Below are positions 1-6,911 of a stretch of 11,400 nucleotides of DNA, piece after piece. Location: NCBI GenBank assembly GCA_900751685.1, contig CAADSR010000405.1:1-11400 (forward strand), read 5' to 3'. The DNA comes from Clostridia bacterium (GTDB taxonomy: Bacteria; Bacillota; Clostridia; UBA1381). The notes under the pieces were generated by a model. That model had not been told where the DNA came from, did not search any database, and worked only from the letters and a program-made list of their open reading frames with translations. The stretch's first letter is position 1; every line of letters begins with the position of its first letter. Both the position numbers and the translations under genes were made by a program.

Positions 1-4
1 CAAC

Positions 5-54
5 AAAAAAAGCAAGAGCCAATATCCTAAAAAGATACCTGGTCTTGCTTTTTT
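5..54 (-). terminator. Rho-independent terminator, probably bidirectional
   Basis: An inverted repeat pairs AAAAAAGCAAGA (6-17) with TCTTGCTTTTTT (43-54); the inner CC/GG bases extend the stem and leave a loop of about 20 bases. It lies 37 bases past the stop codon of the minus-strand enzyme gene. Read on the minus strand the stem ends in a run of T. The plus strand also ends in T, so it could stop a gene entering from the left as well. Confidence 0.8.
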
Positions 55-91
55 ACCAGAACTCCTTGATCCCCTCGTCTACCTTATCATC

Positions 92-1954
92 TTAAACTAT
101 AAATGAAGGAGTATCTTCCATGCCCTTTGGCAGATCATAAATCCGGCGGAGCATGAAATATACTCCCCAGTCCTGGTCATTTGCCATCGGGTCTGCAAAA
201 TCCGCCCGGATTCCATTTACTTTATGGGGATAAACGTACGCACAAGTGGCCGTCCCATCTTCATGGATCATACTGAGCACACCCCGCAGGGAGTGCTCTG
301 CTTTTTGAATGTACTCCTGCTTCCCCGTGATCATTGCGTACAACAAAAATGTATTTCCGGTCAGGCCGCTCCAATAATGAGGATAAGTGTCCCCATAGAG
401 CTTGCGTTTTCCAAACCAATATCCATCCCAATGACGGACTGCCGTTTCATACAAATGATAATCCGGCTGGCAGCCATTAAACAACTCAAGGACCTCAAGC
501 TGTTTTTTTCCTGCTGTAAGATATTTCTCCTGCTTCGTTAAAAGGTACACCTGAAGTAAAATATTCGCTGCCGGTGCTACGATGCTTTGCTCATAATTGA
601 CCTCATGGGCTGGATATGCTGTGCCGGTCTCCATAATATAATCAGCATGTGCCATAAACAATCCAGAAAGCTCCCGCTTCTCCTCTTCCATGTTTTCATA
701 GGTAAGCGCTTTGCAAAGAGAAAGCACAGGGAGTTCGATCGAATAATGCTTTGTCCCTCCCTTGTGATAAAACATTTTCAATATGCGCACAGAATAATCA
801 AGATATTCTTTTCTGCCGTAAAGGAAATATAATTCTACAAACAATGTTGCATACCAGGGGCAATTATAGAGCCGTTCATAAGAATTATCGTAGCCCATGT
901 CATTAAATACTTCTCCCGTATGAACATCTACTAATTCCCTCATTACATAGCCTATGTATTTCTCCAAGCTTTCTTCTAATACGGGGTCCTTCTGATGCTG
1001 TAGATATTTTGCCATCAATAGGCCCATTCCGGCCCGCTCCCGGCCGCCATTGTAGTCATTTTCTTTGTTATAAAAGATATGATGCTCCTCATTGTCATAA
1101 GGAAGATACGCCCCGTTTAAATGTCCGCACCTGCCGGAATATTGCTGGTTCTCTGCAATAAAATGACAGCGTGTCCCCGCCAGTTGTAAAAATTCCGGAA
1201 GGACAAGAATACGCAGGGACGTTTGGATCCCATCTACCTCTATATGGAACAGCTTCTCCCCACTGGATCCCGGCTCATACTTGAATTGATACCGTCCATT
1301 TTCCAGAAGGACCCGCTCCCCGTTCACCGTGACCATATCTGCTTTGTAGGAGGGCTTTACCAAAATTTCATTCTGCTCCTTTTCATACATCACATACCGC
1401 TGGGCACGAACATCAATAAAGCGGTCATAACCCTGCAGCTTTTGATAGAAATCTTCTTTGCCTGCATGGGAAAAGATCTCCCATTCCAGTACAAAGCTTT
1501 CCTTTGCATCCAGCTCGAAAGGCGATGGGTGGAGGATAAAGATCCCCCGGTCGTTGCTCATTTTTGAAAAATCGCGTTCTATGCTGTAAGAGTCCAAACC
1601 GCCTCGGGTCACTACCATCCCAAAATGAGGCGCCTCACCTCCCATTCTCAGAGCCATCACATAACTACTGTCCCCACCGCAAAATAAGTGGGTATGGCAG
1701 CGGCTTGTTCTGCAGGTCTCGCTATCCTCATAACGGTCGTTTAACGGAAAATAGATCCCGATGGTATCCACGGCTGTAAAAACCGGCTTCTCTGTATGGT
1801 TTGTAAACGTGACCGCCGTCCGCAGCTTACTGCCTTCCCATTTATTTTCTACTTTATAGGAAAGCTCTTCTGGGCAAACCACCTTTGCATATTCACAATC
1901 CTCACGCAGCCAGTTCATTTCATACGGATCATTTTTAAATTGCAATGAATTCAT
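92..1954 (-). CDS. Putative cytoplasmic (alpha/alpha)-barrel glycoside hydrolase or related carbohydrate-active enzyme
   Basis: 620 residues. Residues 1-250 look like a beta-rich N-terminal domain. Residues 260-605 look like an alpha/alpha toroid of the six-hairpin glycosidase type, rich in aromatic and acidic residues: NGGRERAGMG (302-311), NYEQS (453-457), RHWDGYWFGK (507-516), GDTYPHYWS (521-529) and DQDWGVYF (593-600). These motifs recall uronic-acid-acting families such as GH154, but I cannot fix the family or substrate from sequence alone. There is no signal peptide, so it should act in the cytoplasm on imported oligosaccharides. The start is supported by AGGAG seven bases upstream (1962-1966). 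It is divergent from an AraC-type regulator, which probably controls it. No transporter or other sugar gene is in view, so a single-gene transcription unit ending at the hairpin at 5-54 is likely. Confidence 0.7.
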   Translation of the reverse strand: MNSLQFKNDPYEMNWLREDCEYAKVVCPEELSYKVENKWEGSKLRTAVTFTNHTEKPVFTAVDTIGIYFPLNDRYEDSETCRTSRCHTHLFCGGDSSYVMALRMGGEAPHFGMVVTRGGLDSYSIERDFSKMSNDRGIFILHPSPFELDAKESFVLEWEIFSHAGKEDFYQKLQGYDRFIDVRAQRYVMYEKEQNEILVKPSYKADMVTVNGERVLLENGRYQFKYEPGSSGEKLFHIEVDGIQTSLRILVLPEFLQLAGTRCHFIAENQQYSGRCGHLNGAYLPYDNEEHHIFYNKENDYNGGRERAGMGLLMAKYLQHQKDPVLEESLEKYIGYVMRELVDVHTGEVFNDMGYDNSYERLYNCPWYATLFVELYFLYGRKEYLDYSVRILKMFYHKGGTKHYSIELPVLSLCKALTYENMEEEKRELSGLFMAHADYIMETGTAYPAHEVNYEQSIVAPAANILLQVYLLTKQEKYLTAGKKQLEVLELFNGCQPDYHLYETAVRHWDGYWFGKRKLYGDTYPHYWSGLTGNTFLLYAMITGKQEYIQKAEHSLRGVLSMIHEDGTATCAYVYPHKVNGIRADFADPMANDQDWGVYFMLRRIYDLPKGMEDTPSFIV

Positions 1955-1987
1955 TCTACATCTCCTACCTTTGAATTTTATTGTTTC

Positions 1988-2017
1988 AGTATACTATAAC
2001 TCCATGCCACTGTGCAA
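1988..2017 (-). promoter_or_regulatory. Sigma-A promoter of the glycoside hydrolase gene
   Basis: On the minus strand TTGCAC (2012-2017) is followed after 18 bases by TATACT (1988-1993), about 34 bases before the start codon. It is back to back with the promoter of the AraC-type gene. Confidence 0.6.
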
Positions 2018-2081
2018 GAGACGATATTGTCCGTTGTCTTAAAAAACTAAAACTATATTGCGCTTTTTTTATTGAAAATGA

Positions 2082-2110
2082 TTGCACTCAGAAATTAGAA
2101 ATGTTATACT
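2082..2110 (+). promoter_or_regulatory. Sigma-A promoter of the AraC-type regulator gene
   Basis: TTGCAC (2082-2087), a 17-base spacer and TATACT (2105-2110), with an extended -10 TG at 2102-2103. The -35 hexamer is identical to that of the divergent promoter, which makes TTGCAC an inverted pair (2012-2017 and 2082-2087) 64 bases apart. Confidence 0.65.
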
Positions 2111-2142
2111 TTTAATAAAGCACAGCAAAAGGAGGGCTTTTC

Positions 2143-2994
2143 TTGAAAGCAATAAAATGTATCGTCAATGACGACTTGTTCATTCAATATGATCAAAAAG
2201 AATATCCGGTTCCAATGCCCACCTTCCATTACCATGATATTTATGAGATCTATATCCTACAGACAGGAATCCGCCATATTATTATAAATAACCTGGTGTA
2301 TAAAACGGAAGCCTTGGATGCCGCTATGATCCGTCCCAATGAATTTCACCGAAGCTATGGAGATACCCCCTATTCCGGCATCTGCCTGAACTTTTCAGAA
2401 CGTTTTCTGGATCTGTATTTTACGCCTGCGGCAAAACAGCAGCTTATTTCCTGCTTTTCCTCCCCTATTATTTCCCTGGAGGAACAAGCGTTAAATGAGA
2501 TCCTTGCTTTCGCCCATGAGATCGAATCAGACCCCAGACAAGATTTTATATACCTTGTTCATATTCTTAAGATCCTCCAGCGCTTTTCCGCTCAAATGAA
2601 TGTCCAGCACCGGCTTGCTGCTGGCCCATCCTTATCACCTATCAGCAAATACATCAATGATCACTTTATGGAGATCCATAATTTAGAAGATGTTGCAAAA
2701 CAATTCTATATCACGAAATACCACCTATGCCACATCTTCAAAAAGCAAACGGGTATGACAGTCGTTTCCTACATCAATGCCCTGCGCATCCAGCAGGCCT
2801 GCTTATTCCTTCACGATACCAAAGCTTCTGTGGAACATATCAGCAGTAAATGCGGCTTCCACTCCCACACCTATTTTAACCGTGTTTTCAAAAAAAGCCT
2901 TGGCTGCACCCCTAAAGAATTCCGGCTTCTACATCAAAATAAAGACACTAAGCCTGCCGCAAAATTAATTCTGACCCAGGTGGATGAACCATGA
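2143..2994 (+). CDS. AraC-family transcriptional regulator with cupin-like sensor domain
   Basis: 283 residues starting at TTG. No ATG fits, and AGGAGGG at 2130-2136 sits correctly before the TTG. Residues 25-90 form the cupin-type ligand-binding domain, with the typical FHYHDIYEIYIL pattern (28-39) and PNEFHRS (65-71). Residues 167-262 form the double helix-turn-helix DNA-binding domain, including the classic second helix signature CGFHSHTYFNRVFKK (237-251) and GCTPKEFR (254-261). Proteins of this layout usually sense a sugar or related metabolite and activate a neighbouring catabolic gene. Here the divergent carbohydrate enzyme is the natural target, and autoregulation is possible. The effector is unknown. 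The gene ends before a bidirectional terminator shared with the convergent acetyltransferase gene. Confidence 0.92.
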   Translation: MKAIKCIVNDDLFIQYDQKEYPVPMPTFHYHDIYEIYILQTGIRHIIINNLVYKTEALDAAMIRPNEFHRSYGDTPYSGICLNFSERFLDLYFTPAAKQQLISCFSSPIISLEEQALNEILAFAHEIESDPRQDFIYLVHILKILQRFSAQMNVQHRLAAGPSLSPISKYINDHFMEIHNLEDVAKQFYITKYHLCHIFKKQTGMTVVSYINALRIQQACLFLHDTKASVEHISSKCGFHSHTYFNRVFKKSLGCTPKEFRLLHQNKDTKPAAKLILTQVDEP

Positions 2995-3041
2995 TTTTCC
3001 AACTACAATGCCTTATCTTTAGACTCAAAAATTTACACGAA

Positions 3042-3087
3042 AAAAATAACGGGGTTGAAAACAAGAGATTTCAAACCCGTTATTTTT
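3042..3087. terminator. Bidirectional Rho-independent terminator between convergent genes
   Basis: 19-base arms at 3042-3060 and 3069-3087 pair except at one position and enclose an 8-base loop. The arms begin with AAAAATAACGGG and end with CCCGTTATTTTT, so a T run follows the stem on both strands. It lies 47 bases after the regulator gene and 3 bases after the acetyltransferase stop, and serves both. Confidence 0.9.
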
Positions 3088-3090
3088 AGT

Positions 3091-3852
3091 TTATTTTTCA
3101 ATTTCAAATGCAGTATACGCATGATCAAAATGATAGCCCAATTTTTCGGCCAATGCAACAGAGGCCTTATTATGTGCATCCCAGCTGGGATACCAGCCTT
3201 TCTCAAGGCATGCTAAAATCAGCTTTGCACCACAGGCATACGCAAGGCCTTTCCTTCTGTAGTCCTTGTGTGTGTCGATCTCTATCTCAATACCATCTTT
3301 ATAGCTTGAGTAAGAAGACGCCCCTGAAACGATTTTTTGACCCTTCATTGCCACGACGCCAATCCCAAGCTTTTTATACAGCTGATACTCCCCGTATTGG
3401 GATACCAGGTCCCTACTCCATTCATACGACTTGCACCGGCCAAATAACTCCTCATCGATCATTTTTAAAGAATATCCCGCGGGCAAAGACCCAGCCGCAA
3501 ACTCTAATTTAGACTTATCAAAGATATCCTTCTCTTTCTTTATTGCATACCGCATGATCCTCCGCGCTCTGCCGCCATAGCTCCCGGCGATCAATCCAGC
3601 CCATTGCTCTGACTGCGGGACCATGATCAAAAAGCGCCCGCTGTCCTCTGGCTGGTATAACACAAGCTCCTTGTTTGGTATGCCTGCAAAAAAGCAAAAA
3701 TCACCTAAAAACGCCATTGCTGATTGGGGCTTTTCAGAATGGTCTGCATAGACTGCTCCCATGATCCCTTGGAGGCATGAATATATTATCGTTTCCTGCC
3801 ATCCATAAAACAGAGATTCCGCCTTTTTTGTATTTTCAAGCTTTACGGTCAT
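3091..3852 (-). CDS. GNAT-family N-acetyltransferase (ZmaR-like, PF12746 type)
   Basis: 253 residues. The N-terminal half (1-120) is the helper domain typical of the GNAT_acetyltran/ZmaR-like group. The C-terminal half is the acetyl-CoA-binding GNAT core: a beta strand with GIEIEI (187-192), then DTHKDYRRKGLA (193-204), whose R-R-K-G-L-A is the pyrophosphate-binding loop, and WDAHN (224-228), followed by a Leu/Gly-rich strand near AEKLGY (235-240). This group acetylates amino groups of small molecules; the founding member confers zwittermicin resistance, but the substrate here cannot be predicted. The protein is cytoplasmic, with no signal peptide. The start is supported by an AGAGGA-like site about seven bases upstream. 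The gene is monocistronic, with its own promoter at 3906-3934 and the shared terminator immediately after the stop. Confidence 0.88.
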   Translation of the reverse strand: MTVKLENTKKAESLFYGWQETIIYSCLQGIMGAVYADHSEKPQSAMAFLGDFCFFAGIPNKELVLYQPEDSGRFLIMVPQSEQWAGLIAGSYGGRARRIMRYAIKKEKDIFDKSKLEFAAGSLPAGYSLKMIDEELFGRCKSYEWSRDLVSQYGEYQLYKKLGIGVVAMKGQKIVSGASSYSSYKDGIEIEIDTHKDYRRKGLAYACGAKLILACLEKGWYPSWDAHNKASVALAEKLGYHFDHAYTAFEIEK

Positions 3853-3905
3853 TTTTTTCCTCTTTTCATATTTCGGTCTATAAGCATCCTTCTTAAATTT
3901 AGCTC

Positions 3906-3934
3906 ATTATACCATGGCCGCTCCTTTTCTGCAA
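3906..3934 (-). promoter_or_regulatory. Sigma-A promoter of the GNAT gene
   Basis: On the minus strand TTGCAG (3929-3934), a 17-base spacer and a perfect TATAAT (3906-3911), 53 bases before the start codon. Confidence 0.7.
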
Positions 3935-4033
3935 TGGCAAGACCAAAATTTTTGAACGCAGTAGTTCCCCCGTCATGCCTGCCTGCAGCAATACTGAAAT
4001 TTTTGATCTTCTCCTAAGCCCTGCCGGTTTGTC

Positions 4034-4061
4034 ACCACCTTCCCTAGATTGACATATGATA
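4034..4061 (+). promoter_or_regulatory. Possible sporulation (SigK/SigE-like) promoter of the DUF11 gene
   Basis: CATATGATA at 4053-4061 matches the mother-cell -10 consensus CATANNNTA exactly. An AC at 4034-4035 stands 17 bases upstream, as in the SigK -35. A TTGACA at 4049-4054 overlaps the -10 and has no sigma-A -10 at the right distance, so it does not explain transcription by itself. A match this short can occur by chance. Confidence 0.4.
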
Positions 4062-4099
4062 CAATGGAGTCATTTCTTGACCCGGAGGAGGTGATAAAC

Positions 4100-4480
4100 A
4101 TGGCATTGATCAATAAAGTGGAGAACACCGCCAGCATCACTTATGATGGCAACCCAGTCAATAGCAACAGCGTACAAACCTTGCTGCTTCTCCCGCCCAC
4201 CATCTTAAAAGCTGTCGATAAACCGTTAGCGAGTGTTGGCCAGGTATTGACTTATACAGTTACGGTCACAAACGTTGCTCTAGGGGAACTGACAAATCTT
4301 CCTTTTACCGACGCGCTTCCTGAAGGTACGACTTATGTGGCAGACTCATTTAAAGTAAATGGGACTGCAGCAACACCGACTGTTACAGGGAATACACTGA
4401 CCTACACGATTCCCCAGATCGCAGCTCTTGGAGTAGCCACCTTGCAGTTTCAAGTTACTATTGTTGGAGGAGACGAATAA
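4100..4480 (+). CDS. Small DUF11-domain protein, candidate spore-surface or appendage protein
   Basis: 126 residues from the ATG at 4100. GGAGGAGGTGAT (4084-4095) fixes this start over an in-frame ATG 51 bases upstream. The protein begins MALINKVENTASITY, which looks like the end of one DUF11 beta-sandwich. A complete DUF11 unit follows: AVDKPLASVGQVLTYTVTVT (about residues 38-57), TDALPEGTTYV and a final strand QFQVTIV. DUF11 units are extracellular-type Ig-like repeats, normally in large secreted wall proteins. Here there is one unit, no signal peptide, no transmembrane segment and no sortase motif. I recall DUF11 proteins in clostridial spore appendages (from memory). Together with the SigK-like sequence upstream, spore-surface assembly in the mother cell is a reasonable but unproven guess. 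The gene stands alone on the plus strand. Confidence 0.82.
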   Translation: MALINKVENTASITYDGNPVNSNSVQTLLLLPPTILKAVDKPLASVGQVLTYTVTVTNVALGELTNLPFTDALPEGTTYVADSFKVNGTAATPTVTGNTLTYTIPQIAALGVATLQFQVTIVGGDE

Positions 4481-4581
4481 TTGCTGCCCTTGCTGCATTT
4501 GCCGTCCAAGATATCCAGAATGTATTCGGAATCAAGCCTTTGTCTGTTATAATAACCACTGTATTTGCAGTAATATTGTAG
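4480..4581 (+). other. 33-codon hydrophobic frame without ATG, just downstream of the DUF11 gene
   Basis: The frame begins at ATT (4480-4482), overlaps the last base of the DUF11 stop codon and ends at TAG (4579-4581). It encodes a protein-like hydrophobic peptide, starting IAALAAFAVQDIQNVFGI and ending in a Val/Ile-rich segment. GGAGGAG at 4466-4472 is well placed for a start at 4480. AUU starts are rare (infC is the known case), so this may be a real small gene with an unusual start, a decayed gene whose ATG became ATT, or chance. A TTG at 4481 opens a 23-codon frame that looks less protein-like. Confidence 0.25.
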
Positions 4582-4614
4582 CAACAAGAGTGTGTGTTTG
4601 CCGATAAAATATAA

Positions 4615-4650
4615 AAATAGCCAGCAAGCCAAAAAGTTTGCTGACTATTT
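4615..4650 (-). terminator. Terminator hairpin of the second stalk-domain gene
   Basis: Arms 4615-4629 and 4636-4650 (AAATAGCCAGCAAGC against GTTTGCTGACTATTT) pair with one wobble and one mismatch. On the minus strand the stem is followed by a T-rich tract, so it mainly serves the gene that ends at 4702. It may also stop the DUF11 transcript, although the plus-strand T tract is short. Confidence 0.65.
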
Positions 4651-4701
4651 ACATAAAGACCGCTAATCAAAAAAGTATTTTCTCTTCGTATTTATATTAT
4701 G

Positions 4702-5724
4702 CTATTTTATAAAATCATTTACTGCTGTTATAAAATCAGACACTTCCGGGCCGCAGTTCCCAATTGCTTTAACTTTCATATCGCCTAATGCTTCACAGAA
4801 GAAGAGGTTCTGGCCTGAACTGCTGGGCTGCGCAATAAAGCATCTTACCTGCTCATCACTCATTGCTACAATACCGAAATATTTACCACTAAATTGGTGT
4901 GTGGTAGTTTTAAAGTTTAAAAGTAACATCGTTCGGCCATCTGCCAAATCCTCAAATGTCGTATCAAAATAATCCGCTGGATGCAATCCGGCTTCTTTTA
5001 ATGTGATTAAAAATTTATCTGTCATTTGCCGGATCGTTTGTCCTTGTGGGATCATAAAGTCTGGGTCAGAAAGCCGCTTGATCGCCAGTATATCACTAAA
5101 AGCAGAATCGACCCAACGGTCATACACATAGTTAATTGCTTCCTGATCCTTTTGATTAATGTAAGCTCCGATCTCAGGATATTCCACTAAAACTCCATAA
5201 GATAAGCCCCTATTCACAAAATCTCCTCTGATATCCTCCGCTTTTTCCTTTAACATGGCTTTTTGCTCATCTGTCATATAATTATAATCCATTCCTTTGG
5301 TGATCAGAACGCGGCTTCCTTCCGCATCCCACTCTACTTCGGCCCCTAGTCCTTCTGAAACTGCCCTGACAGGGACAAGGGTACGCCCCCCGATCAAACG
5401 CGCAGGCACATCAAGAATGATTTCCCGTCCATTTTTCATAAGCACTGTGCTGTCAATCTTAATTTGAAGTGTGTCACTTCCATTCACAGCGATTGCAGTG
5501 CTAGTTGTCTCGTCCCATCCGACTGTGGCACCAAGCGCTTCAAAAATAGAACGCATCGGTACGAGTGTCCTGTCATTTTCAGTCACTGGATCAACATCAA
5601 AATGGATCCTCTCCCCATTGACATACACCGTAATCGTATCTGCTGCCAGTACTACTGTAAATGAAGTGATTACAATACAAATACTCAATATTGTTATTGT
5701 TAGTTTTTCTAAAAAATGTTTCAT
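4702..5724 (-). CDS. Secreted copper-amine-oxidase N-terminal-like (stalk) domain protein
   Basis: 340 residues from the ATG at 5722-5724, chosen because AGGAGG lies six bases upstream (5731-5736); an in-frame ATG nine codons upstream lacks this. Residues 1-28 are a signal peptide ending near VVLAA. Residues 30-143 form the Cu_amine_oxidN1-type domain, with its two half-repeats: LVPMRSIFEALGATVGWDE (54-72) and LVPVRAVSEGLGAEVEWD (116-133), and NGREIILDVPA between them. Residues 150-340 are a mixed alpha/beta region I do not recognise, with three cysteines (295, 310, 324). Despite the name, these domains carry no oxidase activity and are thought to bind the cell wall or mediate contacts in clostridia. 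It follows the terpenoid-cyclase-fold gene by 99 bases and ends at a terminator hairpin. It is related to the stalk protein at 7957-8592. Confidence 0.85.
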   Translation of the reverse strand: MKHFLEKLTITILSICIVITSFTVVLAADTITVYVNGERIHFDVDPVTENDRTLVPMRSIFEALGATVGWDETTSTAIAVNGSDTLQIKIDSTVLMKNGREIILDVPARLIGGRTLVPVRAVSEGLGAEVEWDAEGSRVLITKGMDYNYMTDEQKAMLKEKAEDIRGDFVNRGLSYGVLVEYPEIGAYINQKDQEAINYVYDRWVDSAFSDILAIKRLSDPDFMIPQGQTIRQMTDKFLITLKEAGLHPADYFDTTFEDLADGRTMLLLNFKTTTHQFSGKYFGIVAMSDEQVRCFIAQPSSSGQNLFFCEALGDMKVKAIGNCGPEVSDFITAVNDFIK

Positions 5725-5748
5725 CGTTATCCTCCTAATAAAATACTT

Positions 5749-5762
5749 CATATCATGATGTG
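5749..5762. promoter_or_regulatory. Near-palindrome in the leader of the second stalk gene
   Basis: CATATCATGATGTG is symmetric at 12 of 14 positions and lies about 25 bases before the start codon. It could be an operator, but I found no convincing sigma-A promoter next to it, and such a match can arise by chance. Confidence 0.2.
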
Positions 5763-5823
5763 ATTAAAATCGATTTTTATAATTCTATTTTAACTCATAG
5801 GTTTTAGAAGAGAGCTTACCCTC

Positions 5824-6681
5824 TCAGCCCATTATTTTATGTACTATTTTTTGAATCCTGTAAGTACAATCTTTTCTTCGCTCTTCCTTCCTCCATCCGT
5901 CAGAAAGAGGAAAATAAAGAGAATCTTTTGCTGCAGCACCCATATCCCAGGTTTCATCTGCACTTTGGTGCTTATAAAGCCAATCTGCCACAAATTGTAA
6001 TTTGCTCCTGCACTGGTCACTTTTGTATTGTGCCATGACTTCTATTGCTCCTAAATACCGGCTTGCTTCTTTGGATTCAAAGCAATTTGGCAGCTCGCTT
6101 AGAGGCCTGCCAGATCCTAAATAATAAATCCCCTTTTCATAGCTTAATATTTTATCAAAATAAACAGACTCCGACCGTTCATCAAGATGGTTTACCACAA
6201 GGGCGACCGGATAAAATTTATGAAATGCAATAGAAAGGCTCTCTTTTTCGATTTTTCCGAACGTCCTGTCATATTCCTTTTGATATTGCTGCTCACAAAA
6301 AATACCCTCTTGGCATGCACTAGTGATTATACCGCTCCAAACAGCGGCAATACGGTTGGCACTCTCCTCCATATCGGTAAATTGGCAGATCCAAGTAGCG
6401 AGTATCATATCATTATATACATTATTCAAAGCATTTAAATCACGCTTTGGTAAACGCTGCTTTCTAAGCAGACAATCTCTCATATAACAGACAGACCTTT
6501 GAATAACCTCATCTTCTATTGTAAAACCAAGAATTTTTAACCGCCGCAGCGCCTGTTCGGTAGTTATTGGCCTTTTTTTATTGGGCACCGCCATAGAATG
6601 AAATTCATCCCCCCAAGACCCGTCCTTTTTTTGTAATAAAATGATTTCTCTTGCCCACTTTCCATTTTTATAATCGATCAT
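5824..6681 (-). CDS. Terpenoid-cyclase/prenyltransferase-fold hypothetical protein
   Basis: 285 residues, with no signal peptide or membrane segment, so probably cytoplasmic. The N-terminus has a QW-like motif, LLQKKDGSWGDEFHS (15-29), then TTEQALRRLKILGF (40-53). A second, weaker copy lies near HQSADETWDMG (238-248). The spacing of helices and these motifs resembles the alpha/alpha-barrel of prenyltransferase/squalene-cyclase repeat proteins, at less than half their usual length. The catalytic DxDD of squalene-hopene cyclases is not seen, so cyclase activity is not claimed; the fold is also used by protein-binding and protein-modifying enzymes. The start has AGGAGGGG at 6692-6699 (10 bases away). 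It has its own promoter at 6744-6772 and lies between a radical SAM/SPASM gene and a stalk-domain gene, so it may act on the same proteins. Confidence 0.7.
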   Translation of the reverse strand: MIDYKNGKWAREIILLQKKDGSWGDEFHSMAVPNKKRPITTEQALRRLKILGFTIEDEVIQRSVCYMRDCLLRKQRLPKRDLNALNNVYNDMILATWICQFTDMEESANRIAAVWSGIITSACQEGIFCEQQYQKEYDRTFGKIEKESLSIAFHKFYPVALVVNHLDERSESVYFDKILSYEKGIYYLGSGRPLSELPNCFESKEASRYLGAIEVMAQYKSDQCRSKLQFVADWLYKHQSADETWDMGAAAKDSLYFPLSDGWRKEERRKDCTYRIQKIVHKIMG

Positions 6682-6743
6682 CCTTTCTCTTCCCCTCCTC
6701 TCTATGTTTAGATAAATTTACAAATAAAAGAATTGGCAACTTA

Positions 6744-6772
6744 ATTATAATATATTTTGTCGATTTTTGCAA
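6744..6772 (-). promoter_or_regulatory. Sigma-A promoter of the terpenoid-cyclase-fold gene
   Basis: On the minus strand TTGCAA (6767-6772), a 17-base spacer and a perfect TATAAT (6744-6749), about 62 bases before the start codon. Downstream of it the gene at 5824 and perhaps the stalk gene at 4702 form one unit. Confidence 0.7.
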
Positions 6773-6856
6773 TATCTTCCTTTGTAAAAAAGATAAAATT
6801 AAATTTCTTATATTTTTAAAATTTGATACGTTAAACGCATACGAAATCACGAAGAA

Positions 6857-6902
6857 TTAAAAATACCCATTCCATTTTTTAAATAAGAACAGGTATTTTT
6901 AA
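6857..6902 (-). terminator. Terminator directly after the radical SAM gene
   Basis: An 11-base perfect stem pairs TTAAAAATACC (6857-6867) with GGTATTTTTAA (6892-6902) around a 24-base AT-rich loop. It starts 9 bases past the stop codon. On the minus strand a T run ends the stem. It separates the stalk / radical SAM operon from the downstream gene. Confidence 0.75.
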
Positions 6903-6911
6903 GTTTGTATT

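Noticed and set aside
3108..3512. 134-codon plus-strand frame opposite the GNAT gene
   Set aside because: It is a shadow: the minus strand encodes a complete GNAT protein with the acetyl-CoA motif, promoter and terminator.
4049..4065. TTGACA followed by TATGAT/TACAAT before the DUF11 gene, read as a sigma-A promoter
   Set aside because: The hexamers are adjacent instead of 16-18 bases apart, and at 17 bases from TTGACA the -10 position reads ATTTCT.
4702..5724. Copper amine oxidase enzyme
   Set aside because: Only the small N-terminal-type stalk domain is present; the catalytic domain with its topaquinone tyrosine is absent.
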